Of a stretch of 64,000 bases of DNA, positions 16,792-26,385 are shown piece after piece. The position numbers and the translations under genes are program-made. Positions within the stretch are counted from its first letter, which is position 1, and each line of letters begins with the position of its first letter. The DNA is taken from assembly GCA_964413265.1 (NCBI GenBank), contig CAYPRX010000041.1, forward strand, positions 45,290 through 109,289. Reading direction: 5' to 3'. The notes beneath the pieces were generated by a model. That model made no database searches. It saw only the letters and a program-made list of their open reading frames with translations, and had not been told where the DNA came from. The DNA comes from CAVYGN01 sp964413265. Lineage in GTDB: Bacteria; Spirochaetota; Brevinematia; Brevinematales; JAOACQ01.

Positions 16792-18066
16792 TTACCTGAC
16801 AATCACCTCATCTCTTTCGAATCCTGTTGATATGTATGATATTTTCTTTTCAAGGCATAGTTCAAGGAATTCTACATACCTTCTGGCAGAATGAGGGAGT
16901 TTTGAAAAGTCGCGGATACCATAAGTCTTTTCCTTCCACCCCTCGATCTCAGTATAAACAGGTTCAATTTCGTTAAGTTCCTCTATTGTTGAAGGGAAGT
17001 AATTGATCACGCTTCCGTCTTTCTTTTTATATCCTGTACAGACGCTGATTTTTTCCAGTTCGTCAAGGACATCAAGCTTGGTAAGGAAGAGCTCCATTAC
17101 TCCCCCCACCCCAATCGAATAACGGACTGAAACGGCGTCAAACCATCCGCAGCGCCTTGGTCTGCCGGTTGTTGCGCCGAATTCCTGTCCCAGATTTCTC
17201 AGGCACCCGCCCCTTTCATCATCAAGCTCAGTCGGGAAGGGACCTTCGCCTACCCTCGTAGTATATGCCTTCGTAATCCCTAAAATGTTGGCAAAAGACG
17301 ATGCCCCTATACCGCTTCCGGACAGTGCACCAGCCGCGATGGTGGTCGAGGATGTCACATATGGATAAGTACCGAAGTCCAGGTCCAGCAGGGATGCCTG
17401 GGCCCCCTCGAAGAGAATATTTTTTCTCTGGGCATTGGCTTCCTGGAGTATTTTTTCTGTGTAAGCGACGAATGGCTTGAGCGTATCCCTGAATCCAAGC
17501 AGTTCCTCTGTCATTGAGTCTACCGTCGGATAATCACTCAGACGATAATAATTCTTTATAATATATTCCTTGACTTCAAAGGATTGAGCGATTTTGTCCC
17601 TCAATATCTTTTTATCCCCGTACAGGTCGGATATTCTTATGCCAAGACGGTCAGCCTTATCCGCGTAAGCCGGTCCAATTCCGCGCTGGGTTGTGCCAAT
17701 GGCGCTGCTCTTATTCAATTCTTTCGCTTTATCAAGTATCTTATGATAAGGCATAACGATATGCGCCCTGTTGCTGAGGAATACCCTTCCGCTTATATCG
17801 ATCTCACCGGCTATGAGGTTTATTTCCCTTAAAAATTCCTCTACATCGAGCACAACTCCGTTCCCAATCACAACCTTGACATTTTCATTGAGGATTCCGG
17901 AGGGTACAAGGTGAAAAACGATTTTCTTTCCCCCCGTTCTGACTGTATGCCCGGCATTAGCACCACCCTGGAAACGTACAACGTAATCAAAATCCCTCGC
18001 CAGGTAGTCAATGACCTTAGCCTTACCTTCATCGCCCCATTGCGTACCCAAAATCACGTAAATCAT
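16792..18066 (-). CDS. purA: adenylosuccinate synthetase
   Basis: PurA joins IMP and aspartate using GTP in AMP synthesis. The 424-residue protein has the N-terminal loop (GTQWGDEGKAKVIDYLA), RFQGGANAGHTV, the FEGAQASLLDLDFGTYPYVTSS block, TKAYTTRVGEGPFPTE and GRPRRCGWFDAV. The first loop reads GDEGKAK where nearly all family members have GDEGKGK; the catalytic Asp, Lys and His are kept. It is the last gene of the long minus-strand run and starts 14 bases after lnt. Confidence 0.96.
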   Translation of the reverse strand: MIYVILGTQWGDEGKAKVIDYLARDFDYVVRFQGGANAGHTVRTGGKKIVFHLVPSGILNENVKVVIGNGVVLDVEEFLREINLIAGEIDISGRVFLSNRAHIVMPYHKILDKAKELNKSSAIGTTQRGIGPAYADKADRLGIRISDLYGDKKILRDKIAQSFEVKEYIIKNYYRLSDYPTVDSMTEELLGFRDTLKPFVAYTEKILQEANAQRKNILFEGAQASLLDLDFGTYPYVTSSTTIAAGALSGSGIGASSFANILGITKAYTTRVGEGPFPTELDDERGGCLRNLGQEFGATTGRPRRCGWFDAVSVRYSIGVGGVMELFLTKLDVLDELEKISVCTGYKKKDGSVINYFPSTIEELNEIEPVYTEIEGWKEKTYGIRDFSKLPHSARRYVEFLELCLEKKISYISTGFERDEVIVR

Positions 18067-18080
18067 AAGAACCTCTGATA

Positions 18081-19724
18081 TCAGGCTTTTCTTTTAACTT
18101 TCTTCAGCCCTGATTTTTTAAATGTATTATTATTAGGTCCGGAAACAGCAGTAAAACTATCTCTTAATACTGCGAAAACAAAAAGAAACGCTGCAACAAG
18201 GGAAACAACGTACGGGAAAATAAAGCCGTACATGACATAGAAAGTCTGCAGACCTGGATCAATCAGAGGTACAGATCCTATGTAAAAGCCTCTTTTGTAA
18301 TCTCCAATCCCTCCCTCGAACAGTCCTGTGATATCAACTATACCGGTAACCCCTGTATTTGTCGCTCTCGCAATCGGCCTTCTGACCGATACCGCGGTAA
18401 GTATTGAACCCGCGAGCATCTGCCACATGGGATGCCTGAAGCCCTCCTTATAGGCCCAACCCGCATCGGTCGCATTGATAAAATAATTCACACCCTTTAA
18501 GATAAATTTTCTGGCAAGCTGGGAAAACTGGTCCTCATAACAGATCAGAACCCTGAACCTGGATTTCCTGCCCTGTATTATATTGAATATTGTCGAAGGA
18601 GTGTAGGATCCGGCACCTTCGATATTCATAATATCCCTTACAAAGGGGATGGAATCATAAACAGGCATCCATTCACCGAAAGGGACAAGATGGATTTTAG
18701 AATTCTCCTGGATGATGTTCGTAGCCGGGTCGAGGTAATCAGCGGAATTATAATATTTGTCACCCCATCTCTCCGGTGAACATATGACGATCGGAATATT
18801 GAATTCGAAAGGCATTTTGACAAATCGGATATTTAAACGGTTTACTTCCTCATCAGGGCTGTATTTATTAAAATAATACCAGATAATGGTCCTCACGGTA
18901 GCCTCTGCCCATACGATCATGTCAGGGTTCTGAACAGCGGCCTGTGCATTGAGAGACCAGATTATCCCGTAATTCTGCCACCTGTGTTCCCACCATGGAT
19001 CATGTGAATCTATATCCGGCTGGAGCAGCGCAAGCTTTTCTTTTTTAGAAAGCAGAGACATATGATTGTAATAATTGAACGATATTATGCCGTAAAAAAG
19101 GTTTGCAAGGAAAAGCGCAAGAAATACGCCAATTTTTACAGAATTTTTCCTGAACGATTTGCCGATTCTTCCTTTGTCTATGAGAGTGCATATAAAATCG
19201 GATATTACCGCATTTCCCAGGAGGATAAGAAAGTCTATTCCCCATACTCCGAAAATATCGGCTCCCTGGATCAATACAGGGTATTTCCACTGAGAATTTC
19301 CCAGGAAATTCCAGATAAGACCATGGAAACCTGCTGAACGCAGAAGTTCGCATGAAACCCATAACATGGGGACTGCAAGGTAGCGTATCTTTTTCAGCTT
19401 TCTTGCTACTATCGCAGTGCAGATGAAAAACATGGAATAAAACACCGCGTATAGGGGAATTATCAAAAATACGGCAGGGAACCAGAAACCGTAAATCCAG
19501 AAGAAGGAGATGAGGAAAAATACGATGCTGTAGAAAAACGAATAAACCGCTGTCTTCTGTACAGGTTTAATATAAGCATATACGAATACAGGGATAAATA
19601 TGAACCATACCGTAAAAGAAAGATTATAAACAGGAAAGGCAAAACCGTAAAATACAGCCCAGAGAAGCCATAAAGCATTGTCTATGAATAGATCATAGGT
19701 CTTTTTATCTTTAATTATATACAT
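18081..19724 (-). CDS. lnt: apolipoprotein N-acyltransferase
   Basis: Lnt adds the third acyl chain to lipoproteins in the inner membrane. The 547 residues comprise about six N-terminal membrane helices, a periplasmic nitrilase-fold domain at about 225-500 and a final membrane helix. The catalytic triad is visible: Glu274 in VWAEATVR, Lys343 in SKIHLVPFGEW and Cys395 in LICYEDQF. It sits beside an exporter and two lipoproteins, which fits lipoprotein work. The presence of Lnt shows a Gram-negative type envelope. The ribosome site is GCGGGG. Confidence 0.94.
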   Translation of the reverse strand: MYIIKDKKTYDLFIDNALWLLWAVFYGFAFPVYNLSFTVWFIFIPVFVYAYIKPVQKTAVYSFFYSIVFFLISFFWIYGFWFPAVFLIIPLYAVFYSMFFICTAIVARKLKKIRYLAVPMLWVSCELLRSAGFHGLIWNFLGNSQWKYPVLIQGADIFGVWGIDFLILLGNAVISDFICTLIDKGRIGKSFRKNSVKIGVFLALFLANLFYGIISFNYYNHMSLLSKKEKLALLQPDIDSHDPWWEHRWQNYGIIWSLNAQAAVQNPDMIVWAEATVRTIIWYYFNKYSPDEEVNRLNIRFVKMPFEFNIPIVICSPERWGDKYYNSADYLDPATNIIQENSKIHLVPFGEWMPVYDSIPFVRDIMNIEGAGSYTPSTIFNIIQGRKSRFRVLICYEDQFSQLARKFILKGVNYFINATDAGWAYKEGFRHPMWQMLAGSILTAVSVRRPIARATNTGVTGIVDITGLFEGGIGDYKRGFYIGSVPLIDPGLQTFYVMYGFIFPYVVSLVAAFLFVFAVLRDSFTAVSGPNNNTFKKSGLKKVKRKA

Positions 19725-19736
19725 TATTATTCCCCG

Positions 19737-21377
19737 CTAGGATTTTACATGCCCCTTCCTTCCGATAGTAATTATTATTCCCGGAAGGATATACATTAAA
19801 AATACTGCCGCGGTAATGACCGACATCAGCCTCTGTTCCGAACTCGAGAGCTGGAAACTTTTCATTGCCGTGCTTTTCGGCCTTATTGTGATCTCCTCCT
19901 CCCTTCTCAGGAGATAGTTTACGGCATTAAGAAAAAGGTCAGAATTACCGCCTACGGTCACATAAGCATTGTTGATGAAAACGCAGTCGCCGAAGACGAC
20001 CATCCGCGATTCATACCTGTTTGTGATCTCTCCCTTTCTCGATATTGAAATATCGCTGTGCATCTTTCTGGCAGCATACCCAATGACAAGCGGCCCCTGG
20101 ATATCATCCCTGTCCGGAGAAACCTCTCCTGTCTTTATCTTTTTAATGGAAACTTCACCAAAAGAGTTTTTCGAAGTTTTCAACAACGGCGTTAAATAAA
20201 ATTCATCACGGACATCCTTTCCTTTTTCTGGAATTGTATCAATTCCGCAGGCTAAGGGCATAACCACGCCAAGCTTACCCCTCATCAGCGGCCATGTGAT
20301 CTCATGGTAGAGGATGGTTGGCAGTACAGTGGTTCTTCCATACTGAGGCAAATAGTCCTGGTCCTCAATGGCAAGGTTCTGGTAATAATAAAGACCCATC
20401 TGTCTGAGTATATCATTTACCGTGATGTGAGTCTCAAGTTCAAGGAGGACGAGCACGCTTCCTCCCTGATTGATAAAATGATCTATCCTGTCAAGTTCGT
20501 CAGCAGAAAAGGTACGGACAGGATCTCCAATAATAAGGAGGCCGCAGTCGGACGGTATCTCGGGAAAAGACATTAAACTCAATAATCTTATATTCAGGCC
20601 CTGCTCTTTCATCAGAGATGCAATTTCAGAGTATCCACGGTCTCCCTTTTCAGAAATGTCAATCTCACCATGGCCCTGTAGTATATATATGTCGGGCATC
20701 CTTCCTGCCGTTATGCTTTTTAAAGCCAGCGTATAAGCCGATTCCCCCCTGTAGTCGCTTATCCAGCCTGTTTCGGGATCTACAGTCACTACCTTTTTCG
20801 CGCTAACGGTCGAGGTAATGCCGCTGTTATCGAAAACAACTGCTCCGGGTTCATTTACATTGTACCTGTCTGCAAGTGATCTGTTAATGTTGGGATCCGC
20901 CGTAGTGAGTTTCAGATGTCCGTTCTTCTCTGAATATATCCTTAGGAGATTCCCTATATAATCCAGGACCTGGTCGCTTTTATCTGCCGGCTTAAAATAA
21001 TATACATTTATATCATTGGTCAGACTGTTTATAATATTGACCGTTTCGGGTGAAAGGCTGTAAATCCTGGAAGCTGTCAGGTCCAGTTTCAGGGGAATTA
21101 TTCCTGATAAAAGATATGCAAAAACAAGTATTCCGATTATGGAAATAAGCTGCAGGATCCTGTTGAGCCCGGTCAAAGTGCCGCTTCTTCTAAAAAATGC
21201 AGGGATAGTCCGGTAATTAAGTGCGATAAAAATTATTACAGAGATCAATGCAGCCGAAAAGACGATCCTTGAGGAAAGGGCGTAAACACCCTCAAGGATG
21301 TAGAGAACAATGGAAGCGCAGACCAGACCTGAAAGCAGGGCCAGGATTACAGAATTAAGAATTTTCATTATTTTCAT
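19737..21377 (-). CDS. Gld-like ABC exporter accessory protein (GldG family)
   Basis: This 546-residue protein has two N-terminal membrane helices, a third near 80-95, a large extracytoplasmic domain and a C-terminal helix (LMSVITAAVFLMYILPGIIITIG). The extracytoplasmic part has the pattern of the GldG/ABC-type uncharacterised transport family: LDLTASRIYSLSPETVNIINSL, LKLTTADPN, VVFDNSG, YILQGHGE and LIIGDPVRTFSADELDRIDHFINQGGSVLVL. It is the third gene of an ATPase, permease, GldG-like unit. GldAFG is needed for gliding in Bacteroidota, but homologues are widespread and the cargo is unknown. A second ATG nine bases in may be the true start. Confidence 0.83.
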   Translation of the reverse strand: MKIMKILNSVILALLSGLVCASIVLYILEGVYALSSRIVFSAALISVIIFIALNYRTIPAFFRRSGTLTGLNRILQLISIIGILVFAYLLSGIIPLKLDLTASRIYSLSPETVNIINSLTNDINVYYFKPADKSDQVLDYIGNLLRIYSEKNGHLKLTTADPNINRSLADRYNVNEPGAVVFDNSGITSTVSAKKVVTVDPETGWISDYRGESAYTLALKSITAGRMPDIYILQGHGEIDISEKGDRGYSEIASLMKEQGLNIRLLSLMSFPEIPSDCGLLIIGDPVRTFSADELDRIDHFINQGGSVLVLLELETHITVNDILRQMGLYYYQNLAIEDQDYLPQYGRTTVLPTILYHEITWPLMRGKLGVVMPLACGIDTIPEKGKDVRDEFYLTPLLKTSKNSFGEVSIKKIKTGEVSPDRDDIQGPLVIGYAARKMHSDISISRKGEITNRYESRMVVFGDCVFINNAYVTVGGNSDLFLNAVNYLLRREEEITIRPKSTAMKSFQLSSSEQRLMSVITAAVFLMYILPGIIITIGRKGHVKS

Positions 21378-21380
21378 CCC

Positions 21381-22085
21381 TTATTTCCATGTCCCGGATT
21401 CTATGACCGTCTTGGAAATATATAAAAACAGAAACGATCCGAATATGAAAAACAGGATATCTTTAATTTTGATAAGCCCTGAAGCGAACTGGAAATAATG
21501 GTTGGAATACGATATTTCACTCAGAATTCCTGAAAAAGCGCTGTCTGAAGAGTTTGAAAAATATGATATGAAAAAAAACATCAGGATAAATAGGAGGGCT
21601 ATTAAGAAGGCAACGACGTAATTATCTGTGAGAGAGCTCGCCAGCATGCCAATTGATGCGAAAAGCATGGCTGAGAAAAGTATGCCGAGATAACCGGCGA
21701 TAACTGCCCCCCACTCGATCGTAGTAAAAAACATCAGAATAACCGGGTATACAAGGAGTATGGTATCAGCTATCATTGTGAAAACTATTACACCCATGAA
21801 TTTTCCAAAGACAATTTCCCATGGGGTAACAGGAGAGGTCAGGAGAAGCTCATAGGTGCCCAGTTTCTTGTCCTCGGAAAGAAGGCGTATCGCAAGTAAG
21901 GGAATTATAAAGAGGGCCACAGTGTTCAGTTCCGAAAAGAAATACGTAAAGTCACTTGTATTCTTAGCGCCCAGGAAGTAGAAGTGGAACATTACTACGG
22001 AAAATATCAGGTATACCCCGATCACCATATACCCCATCCATGAGGTAAAATATATCCTCAGTTCCTTTTTTAAGATCGCTTTCAT
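21381..22085 (-). CDS. ABC-2 type exporter permease (GldF-like)
   Basis: This 234-residue permease has six membrane helices. The hallmark of this permease class, LRLLSEDKKLGTYELLLTSPVTPWEIVFGKFMG-like sequence, lies at about 65-100. It pairs with the ATPase just upstream (gap 6 bases) and with the GldG-like protein 3 bases downstream. Export from the cytoplasm is inferred from the class; the substrate is unknown. Confidence 0.9.
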   Translation of the reverse strand: MKAILKKELRIYFTSWMGYMVIGVYLIFSVVMFHFYFLGAKNTSDFTYFFSELNTVALFIIPLLAIRLLSEDKKLGTYELLLTSPVTPWEIVFGKFMGVIVFTMIADTILLVYPVILMFFTTIEWGAVIAGYLGILFSAMLFASIGMLASSLTDNYVVAFLIALLFILMFFFISYFSNSSDSAFSGILSEISYSNHYFQFASGLIKIKDILFFIFGSFLFLYISKTVIESGTWK

Positions 22086-22091
22086 AAAAAC

Positions 22092-23003
22092 CTACCTTAC
22101 CAGGCCGATGAAGATATCCTCCAGGGAAACCTCGTTATTAGTCATTTCTATAAGACCGAAACCGTTTTTTACTATAATTTCCGCTATATCTTCCCGTACG
22201 TCTTTAGATGTCTTTATCAATATGCCTGTCTTTTCTTCATTAACTTTAAGCACTCCATCCGTTTTTTCGAGAATTTTGATGAGTTCGCCAGAATTCCTGA
22301 GCACCTTTACAGAAAACGATCTCTCCATTACCTCCTTCTGCTTCAGGTTATCTATAGTATCGACGGCAACGGATTTTCCGTTGTGAATAATGATGACCTT
22401 CTCGCATATCTCTTCAGCCTCCGCGAGCAGATGAGTCGAGAGGATTACCGTCCTGTCTTCCTTCTTTGCAAGTGTTTTGATGAGGTTCCTGATCTCGACT
22501 ACCTGCACAGGATCAAGCCCGACCGTCGGTTCGTCCATTATGATCAAACCCGGTGAATTTACAATACACTGGGCGATCCCGACCCTTTGCTTGAAACCCT
22601 TGGAAAGAAGACCGATAATCGTATCTTTTCTCTCAAGAAGATCTGTAGCCTCCATCACATCCAGAACCCTTTTCTTTATGCTGTTATTTTTCAGACCCTT
22701 TATTTCGGCAACGAACGACAGATATTCAAATACCGTCAGGTCTGGATAAAGGGGGGGTACTTCGGGCAGATATCCTGTTAAGGCCTTGACCCTTTTCGGT
22801 TCCTCGAAAACATCGAGACCGTCAATCATCACTTCGCCGCTCGTGGGCGCCATAAATCCGGTAATAATGCGCATGGTGGTCGTTTTCCCTGCTCCGTTGG
22901 GACCCAGGAAAGCAACTATATCTCCCCTTCCTACATCAAAAGAAAGATCCGATACAGCCTGAAAATTGCCGTAATTCTTGCAGAGATTTTTAACGCTGAC
23001 CAT
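22092..23003 (-). CDS. ABC exporter ATPase (GldA/CcmA-like)
   Basis: This ABC ATPase of 303 residues has Walker A GPNGAGKTTT at 34-43, signature LLSKGFKQRVGIAQ, Walker B LIIMDEPTVGLDP and the switch His in ILSTHLL. The C-terminal about 85 residues form the extra domain common in ABC-2 exporters. The ATG at 23003 is preferred because GGAG lies six bases before it; the upstream ATG at 23015 lacks a good site. It heads the three-gene exporter and directly follows two paralogous lipoprotein genes. Confidence 0.92.
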   Translation of the reverse strand: MVSVKNLCKNYGNFQAVSDLSFDVGRGDIVAFLGPNGAGKTTTMRIITGFMAPTSGEVMIDGLDVFEEPKRVKALTGYLPEVPPLYPDLTVFEYLSFVAEIKGLKNNSIKKRVLDVMEATDLLERKDTIIGLLSKGFKQRVGIAQCIVNSPGLIIMDEPTVGLDPVQVVEIRNLIKTLAKKEDRTVILSTHLLAEAEEICEKVIIIHNGKSVAVDTIDNLKQKEVMERSFSVKVLRNSGELIKILEKTDGVLKVNEEKTGILIKTSKDVREDIAEIIVKNGFGLIEMTNNEVSLEDIFIGLVR

Positions 23004-23016
23004 CCATCGCTCCATA

Positions 23017-23496
23017 CTAATAAAAAGTCACATTGGTGACGTTGCAGGGATCGCTGTAGATATTATACTCGTAGCTGTAAGCCTTAACAAAAAAGAAATA
23101 TGTCGAGCCGCTCTGAAGAGGAGTATAGTTCGTATAGTAAGTGACCGTATAACTGAATTGCTGGGCCGATGTCATCGGCGGAATATTGTATATGGTCGGT
23201 CTGCCAACCTGCCCCTGCGTATTCAGGAGAGGCATTCCGTTGCCGATAAAAAGGTCGTTCGGGGTCTCCGCCATATAGATATAGTATCCGCTGAAAAATG
23301 GCTCGTTGTTCAGCCCCCAGAACTGGAGAAATATAATATTTCCACTGCCGAAATTAGTCTCTACTGCCGTAAGCCCGAGTGGCGAAGCAAGGGTTGAAAC
23401 CTGCTGGTAAGTCTCAATTCCGCAGCCGAAATATGATGCGCAGAGATACGCCGATATAAGGGAAAAAAGGGCCCTTTTAATCATCTTTTTGAACAT
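23017..23496 (-). CDS. small lipoprotein, fibronectin type III-like, paralogue of next upstream gene
   Basis: This 159-residue protein has a lipoprotein signal (SYFGC, lipidated Cys25) and a single aromatic-rich beta domain. Shared features with the neighbour at 23506-23967 are LASPLGL after the lipid anchor, FFSGYYIYMA in the middle and SGSTYFFFVKAYSYEYN near the end, a pattern like a fibronectin type III fold. The two arose by tandem duplication. No function is known. It is followed after 13 bases by the exporter ATPase. Confidence 0.75.
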   Translation of the reverse strand: MFKKMIKRALFSLISAYLCASYFGCGIETYQQVSTLASPLGLTAVETNFGSGNIIFLQFWGLNNEPFFSGYYIYMAETPNDLFIGNGMPLLNTQGQVGRPTIYNIPPMTSAQQFSYTVTYYTNYTPLQSGSTYFFFVKAYSYEYNIYSDPCNVTNVTFY

Positions 23497-23505
23497 CAAT
23501 TTTCC

Positions 23506-23967
23506 TCATGGGCCGATATAAGCTGTTCCTGCGATCTCGCTCGGCAGGCTGTTTGTGCTGTACTGCTCGCTGTACGCCTCGACATAAAAATAATAGATCG
23601 TCCCGTCTAGCAGTGTATAAGGCGGTATCATATAATTTGAAACATACAGATAATACGTCGTCTCCACGCTCACGAAGGATTCAGGCATGGTTAAAAGGCT
23701 CGTATTGCTCGAAGGGTTGATAACTACCGTCCAGTTTACTTTGTCGGTGGATATGAAGACCTCGTAGCCTGAAAAGTAGCTTTCTTTGTTGAACCCCTCA
23801 AATGTAAGGTATAAAAATTGGTCGCCAGTATATGAAAATACCTGAAGGTCAAGAGGTGACGCAAGGTGAGTTGCAGGCTGGAATGCCTGTACATCGCAGC
23901 CGGTATAAATAAAAAAGACCATTAAGAGCAGCAATGGTAGAGTAAAAAATATCAACAGTCTTTTCAT
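23506..23967 (-). CDS. small lipoprotein, fibronectin type III-like, tandem paralogue
   Basis: This 153-residue protein has a lipobox (IYTGC, Cys24) and one beta-sandwich-like domain. LASPLDL, YFSGYEVFIS and DGTIYYFYVEAYSEQYS line up with the downstream paralogue. It lies 13 bases after pnp and 9 bases before its paralogue. Both are likely to be surface or periplasmic lipoproteins; their proximity to lnt and a Gld-like exporter is suggestive only. Confidence 0.75.
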   Translation of the reverse strand: MKRLLIFFTLPLLLLMVFFIYTGCDVQAFQPATHLASPLDLQVFSYTGDQFLYLTFEGFNKESYFSGYEVFISTDKVNWTVVINPSSNTSLLTMPESFVSVETTYYLYVSNYMIPPYTLLDGTIYYFYVEAYSEQYSTNSLPSEIAGTAYIGP

Positions 23968-23980
23968 TTACGGCCTCCTT

Positions 23981-26065
23981 TTATTTTTTGGGGGCTTCGG
24001 CTATTGAAATCCTCTTTCTCTCGTCGATATCTATTACTTTCGCCATAACCTTGTCGCCTATTTTATAGGCCTCTTTGGGATTTTTCCTTTCCAGGAAGTT
24101 CGACTTATGTATAAGGCCGATCTGTCCAGGGACAAGTTCGACAAAAATCCCGTAATCTTCTATACGTGTAACACGGCCTTCAACCACATCTCCCCTGCTG
24201 AATCCACTTACAATATGATTGATAATATATACAGCCCTCTCAATTTTGTCTTCTTCCTTGGAGGTTATCATTACCTTGCCATCATCCTCTATAGATATAT
24301 TAACACCCGTTTCGGCCATTATTTTCTTGATAGTCCGTCCTCCCCCGCCTATTACAGACCCGATCTCGTTCTCCGGAATAGTAATTGTCCTGATCTTGGG
24401 AGCGTTTTCTGATAGGGAGCTCCGGGGTTTTGAAAGAACCTCGTTCATCTTGCCGAGGATAAAATCCTTGCCCTGCCAGGCTTTATCAAGGGCCTTTTCC
24501 ATTATATCGAACGGAAGTCCGGCAGTTTTTACGTCCATCTGGAAAGCGGTTATCCCCGCATCGGTTCCAGCTATTTTAAAGTCCATATCACCGTAATGAT
24601 CTTCCACTCCCTGAATATCAGACAGGATCTGGTATTTTCCTCTGGTCTTGTCCCAGACAAGACCCATGGCTATGCCGGCAACAGACTTTTTTATCGGAAC
24701 ACCGGTCGCCATCAGGGCCAGGCTCGAACTGCAAACGGTCGCCATGGATGAAGATCCATTGGATTCAAGTATTTCAGAAACTATTCTTATAGTATAGGGA
24801 AAAATATCCTCGTCAGGAAGCACTGCTTCTAAAGCTCTTTTGGCCAGGTTGCCATGGCCTATCTCCCTTCTCGATGTCATAAGGGATTTCTTTACCTCTC
24901 CGGTGCTGAAGGGAGGAAAATTATAATGAAGCATAAAACGTTTCGCCTCGTCTTCCTCGAGACTGTCTACGTACTGCACATCGCTGGATGAACCGAGAGT
25001 GACAATACCCAGACTCTGTGTCTGGCCCCTCGTGAACAGCGCCGAACCATGAACGTTTTCAAGAAAATCGAGTTCGATCGTTATCGGTCTGATATCATCG
25101 GGTTTCCTGCCATCGGGCCTCAGTCCCTGTTCGATTATCTGGCTTCGGATGATCTCAATCTCGATTTCTTCAAGATAGGCAATCGTTTCATTATAATATT
25201 TATTTTCTTTATCTATCTCGAATTTCTGCATTATTGTTTCGAAAGCCTCTTTCATTTTCTTGGAACGGTCCTGCTTATCAGGGTTTACGCTTGCGGACTT
25301 GATAAGGTCGAACCCGAAAGTCCTCATCCTGCTCCTGGTTTCATCATCGGGAAACAGGGCAGCTTCAGCCGGTACTATCTTCCGGGGTTTAACCATCACC
25401 GTAAGCTCCTCGATCATATCTATTTCTTCAATAATAAATTTTTCCGCCACTTTCAGCGCCTGGAGAAGTATGGATTTGTCAACTTCCCTGGACCCTCCCT
25501 CGACCATCGTAATGCCCTCTTTCGTTCCGGCTGCAACTATGTCAAGCTCGGAGTTATCGACATCCTCTATGGACGGATTGACGATAAATCCTCCGTCCTT
25601 GTATATTACCCTTACACCGCCGACTGGCTGGAGAAGGGGTATGGGTGATATGGATAGGGCAGCTGAAGCCCCTACTATTCCCAGGATATCCGTGGAATAG
25701 ACCTGGTCCGCAGAAAGAGTGGTAGCAATTATCTGCACCTCGTTAAAGAAATTGTTAGGAAAGAGAGGTCTCAAGGGCCGGTCAATGAGTCTTGATACGA
25801 GTATCTCTTTCTCGCTTGGTTTACCCTCCCTTTTTATATATCCTCCGGGTATTTTCCCGGCCGCGTAGAGCTTTTCGATATAATTTACAGTCAAAGGGAA
25901 AAAATCGACGCCTTCCGGCAAATCTTCAGACATACAGGCACTTACGAGAACTGCATTGCCCCCATACTTGACTACTACAGCTCCGTTTGCTAGCTTTGCT
26001 ACCTTACCGGTTTCTATGATAATCTCCTTATCACCTATCTTTCTTTTAACCTGGAAAAAACTCAT
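23981..26065 (-). CDS. pnp: polyribonucleotide nucleotidyltransferase
   Basis: PNPase is a phosphorolytic 3'-5' exoribonuclease of the RNA degradosome. The 694 residues contain two RNase PH domains (GGNAVLVSACMSEDLPEGVDFFPLTVNY; RGQTQSLGIVTLGS), a helical linker, a KH domain at about 550-610 (IGSVIGGGGRTIKKIM) and an S1 domain at about 620-690 (GDVVEGRVTRIEDYGIFVEL). It follows rpsO at a distance of 37 bases, the conserved rpsO-pnp order. The ribosome site is AAAGGAGAAAG. Confidence 0.97.
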   Translation of the reverse strand: MSFFQVKRKIGDKEIIIETGKVAKLANGAVVVKYGGNAVLVSACMSEDLPEGVDFFPLTVNYIEKLYAAGKIPGGYIKREGKPSEKEILVSRLIDRPLRPLFPNNFFNEVQIIATTLSADQVYSTDILGIVGASAALSISPIPLLQPVGGVRVIYKDGGFIVNPSIEDVDNSELDIVAAGTKEGITMVEGGSREVDKSILLQALKVAEKFIIEEIDMIEELTVMVKPRKIVPAEAALFPDDETRSRMRTFGFDLIKSASVNPDKQDRSKKMKEAFETIMQKFEIDKENKYYNETIAYLEEIEIEIIRSQIIEQGLRPDGRKPDDIRPITIELDFLENVHGSALFTRGQTQSLGIVTLGSSSDVQYVDSLEEDEAKRFMLHYNFPPFSTGEVKKSLMTSRREIGHGNLAKRALEAVLPDEDIFPYTIRIVSEILESNGSSSMATVCSSSLALMATGVPIKKSVAGIAMGLVWDKTRGKYQILSDIQGVEDHYGDMDFKIAGTDAGITAFQMDVKTAGLPFDIMEKALDKAWQGKDFILGKMNEVLSKPRSSLSENAPKIRTITIPENEIGSVIGGGGRTIKKIMAETGVNISIEDDGKVMITSKEEDKIERAVYIINHIVSGFSRGDVVEGRVTRIEDYGIFVELVPGQIGLIHKSNFLERKNPKEAYKIGDKVMAKVIDIDERKRISIAEAPKK

Positions 26066-26102
26066 ACTTTCTCCTTTCGCATTGAACCGGCCCGGTACCT
26101 TG

Positions 26103-26369
26103 TTATTTCAATTTCAGCTTGGTGATAATATTATGATAACTTGAAGGGTTGACTTTCTGAAGGTAGCGTAAAAGCCTCCTTCTCCTTCCTATAAGGCGAA
26201 GAAGCCCTCTTTTTGAATTATTATCTTTTTTAAAATGCTTGAAATGCTCTGTAAGATTATTGATTTTCTGCGATAAAATCGCGATCTGAACCTCCGAAGA
26301 GCCCGTGTCTTTTTCATGCTTGGAAAATTTTTCAATAATAGTTTTTTTATCTGCGCTGGTTATAGGCAT
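26103..26369 (-). CDS. rpsO: 30S ribosomal protein uS15
   Basis: The 88 residues are a complete uS15: ITSADKKTIIEKF at the start, DTGSSEVQIAILSQKINNLTEH, KKDNNSKRGLLRLIGRRRRLLRYL in the rRNA-binding region. It sits between ribF and pnp in the usual order. A GGAGGA site lies just before the ATG. Confidence 0.97.
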   Translation of the reverse strand: MPITSADKKTIIEKFSKHEKDTGSSEVQIAILSQKINNLTEHFKHFKKDNNSKRGLLRLIGRRRRLLRYLQKVNPSSYHNIITKLKLK

Positions 26370-26385
26370 AATCTATCCTCCCATC

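Noticed and set aside
25049..25648. 199-codon plus-strand open frame inside pnp
   Set aside because: Shadow of the conserved pnp frame.
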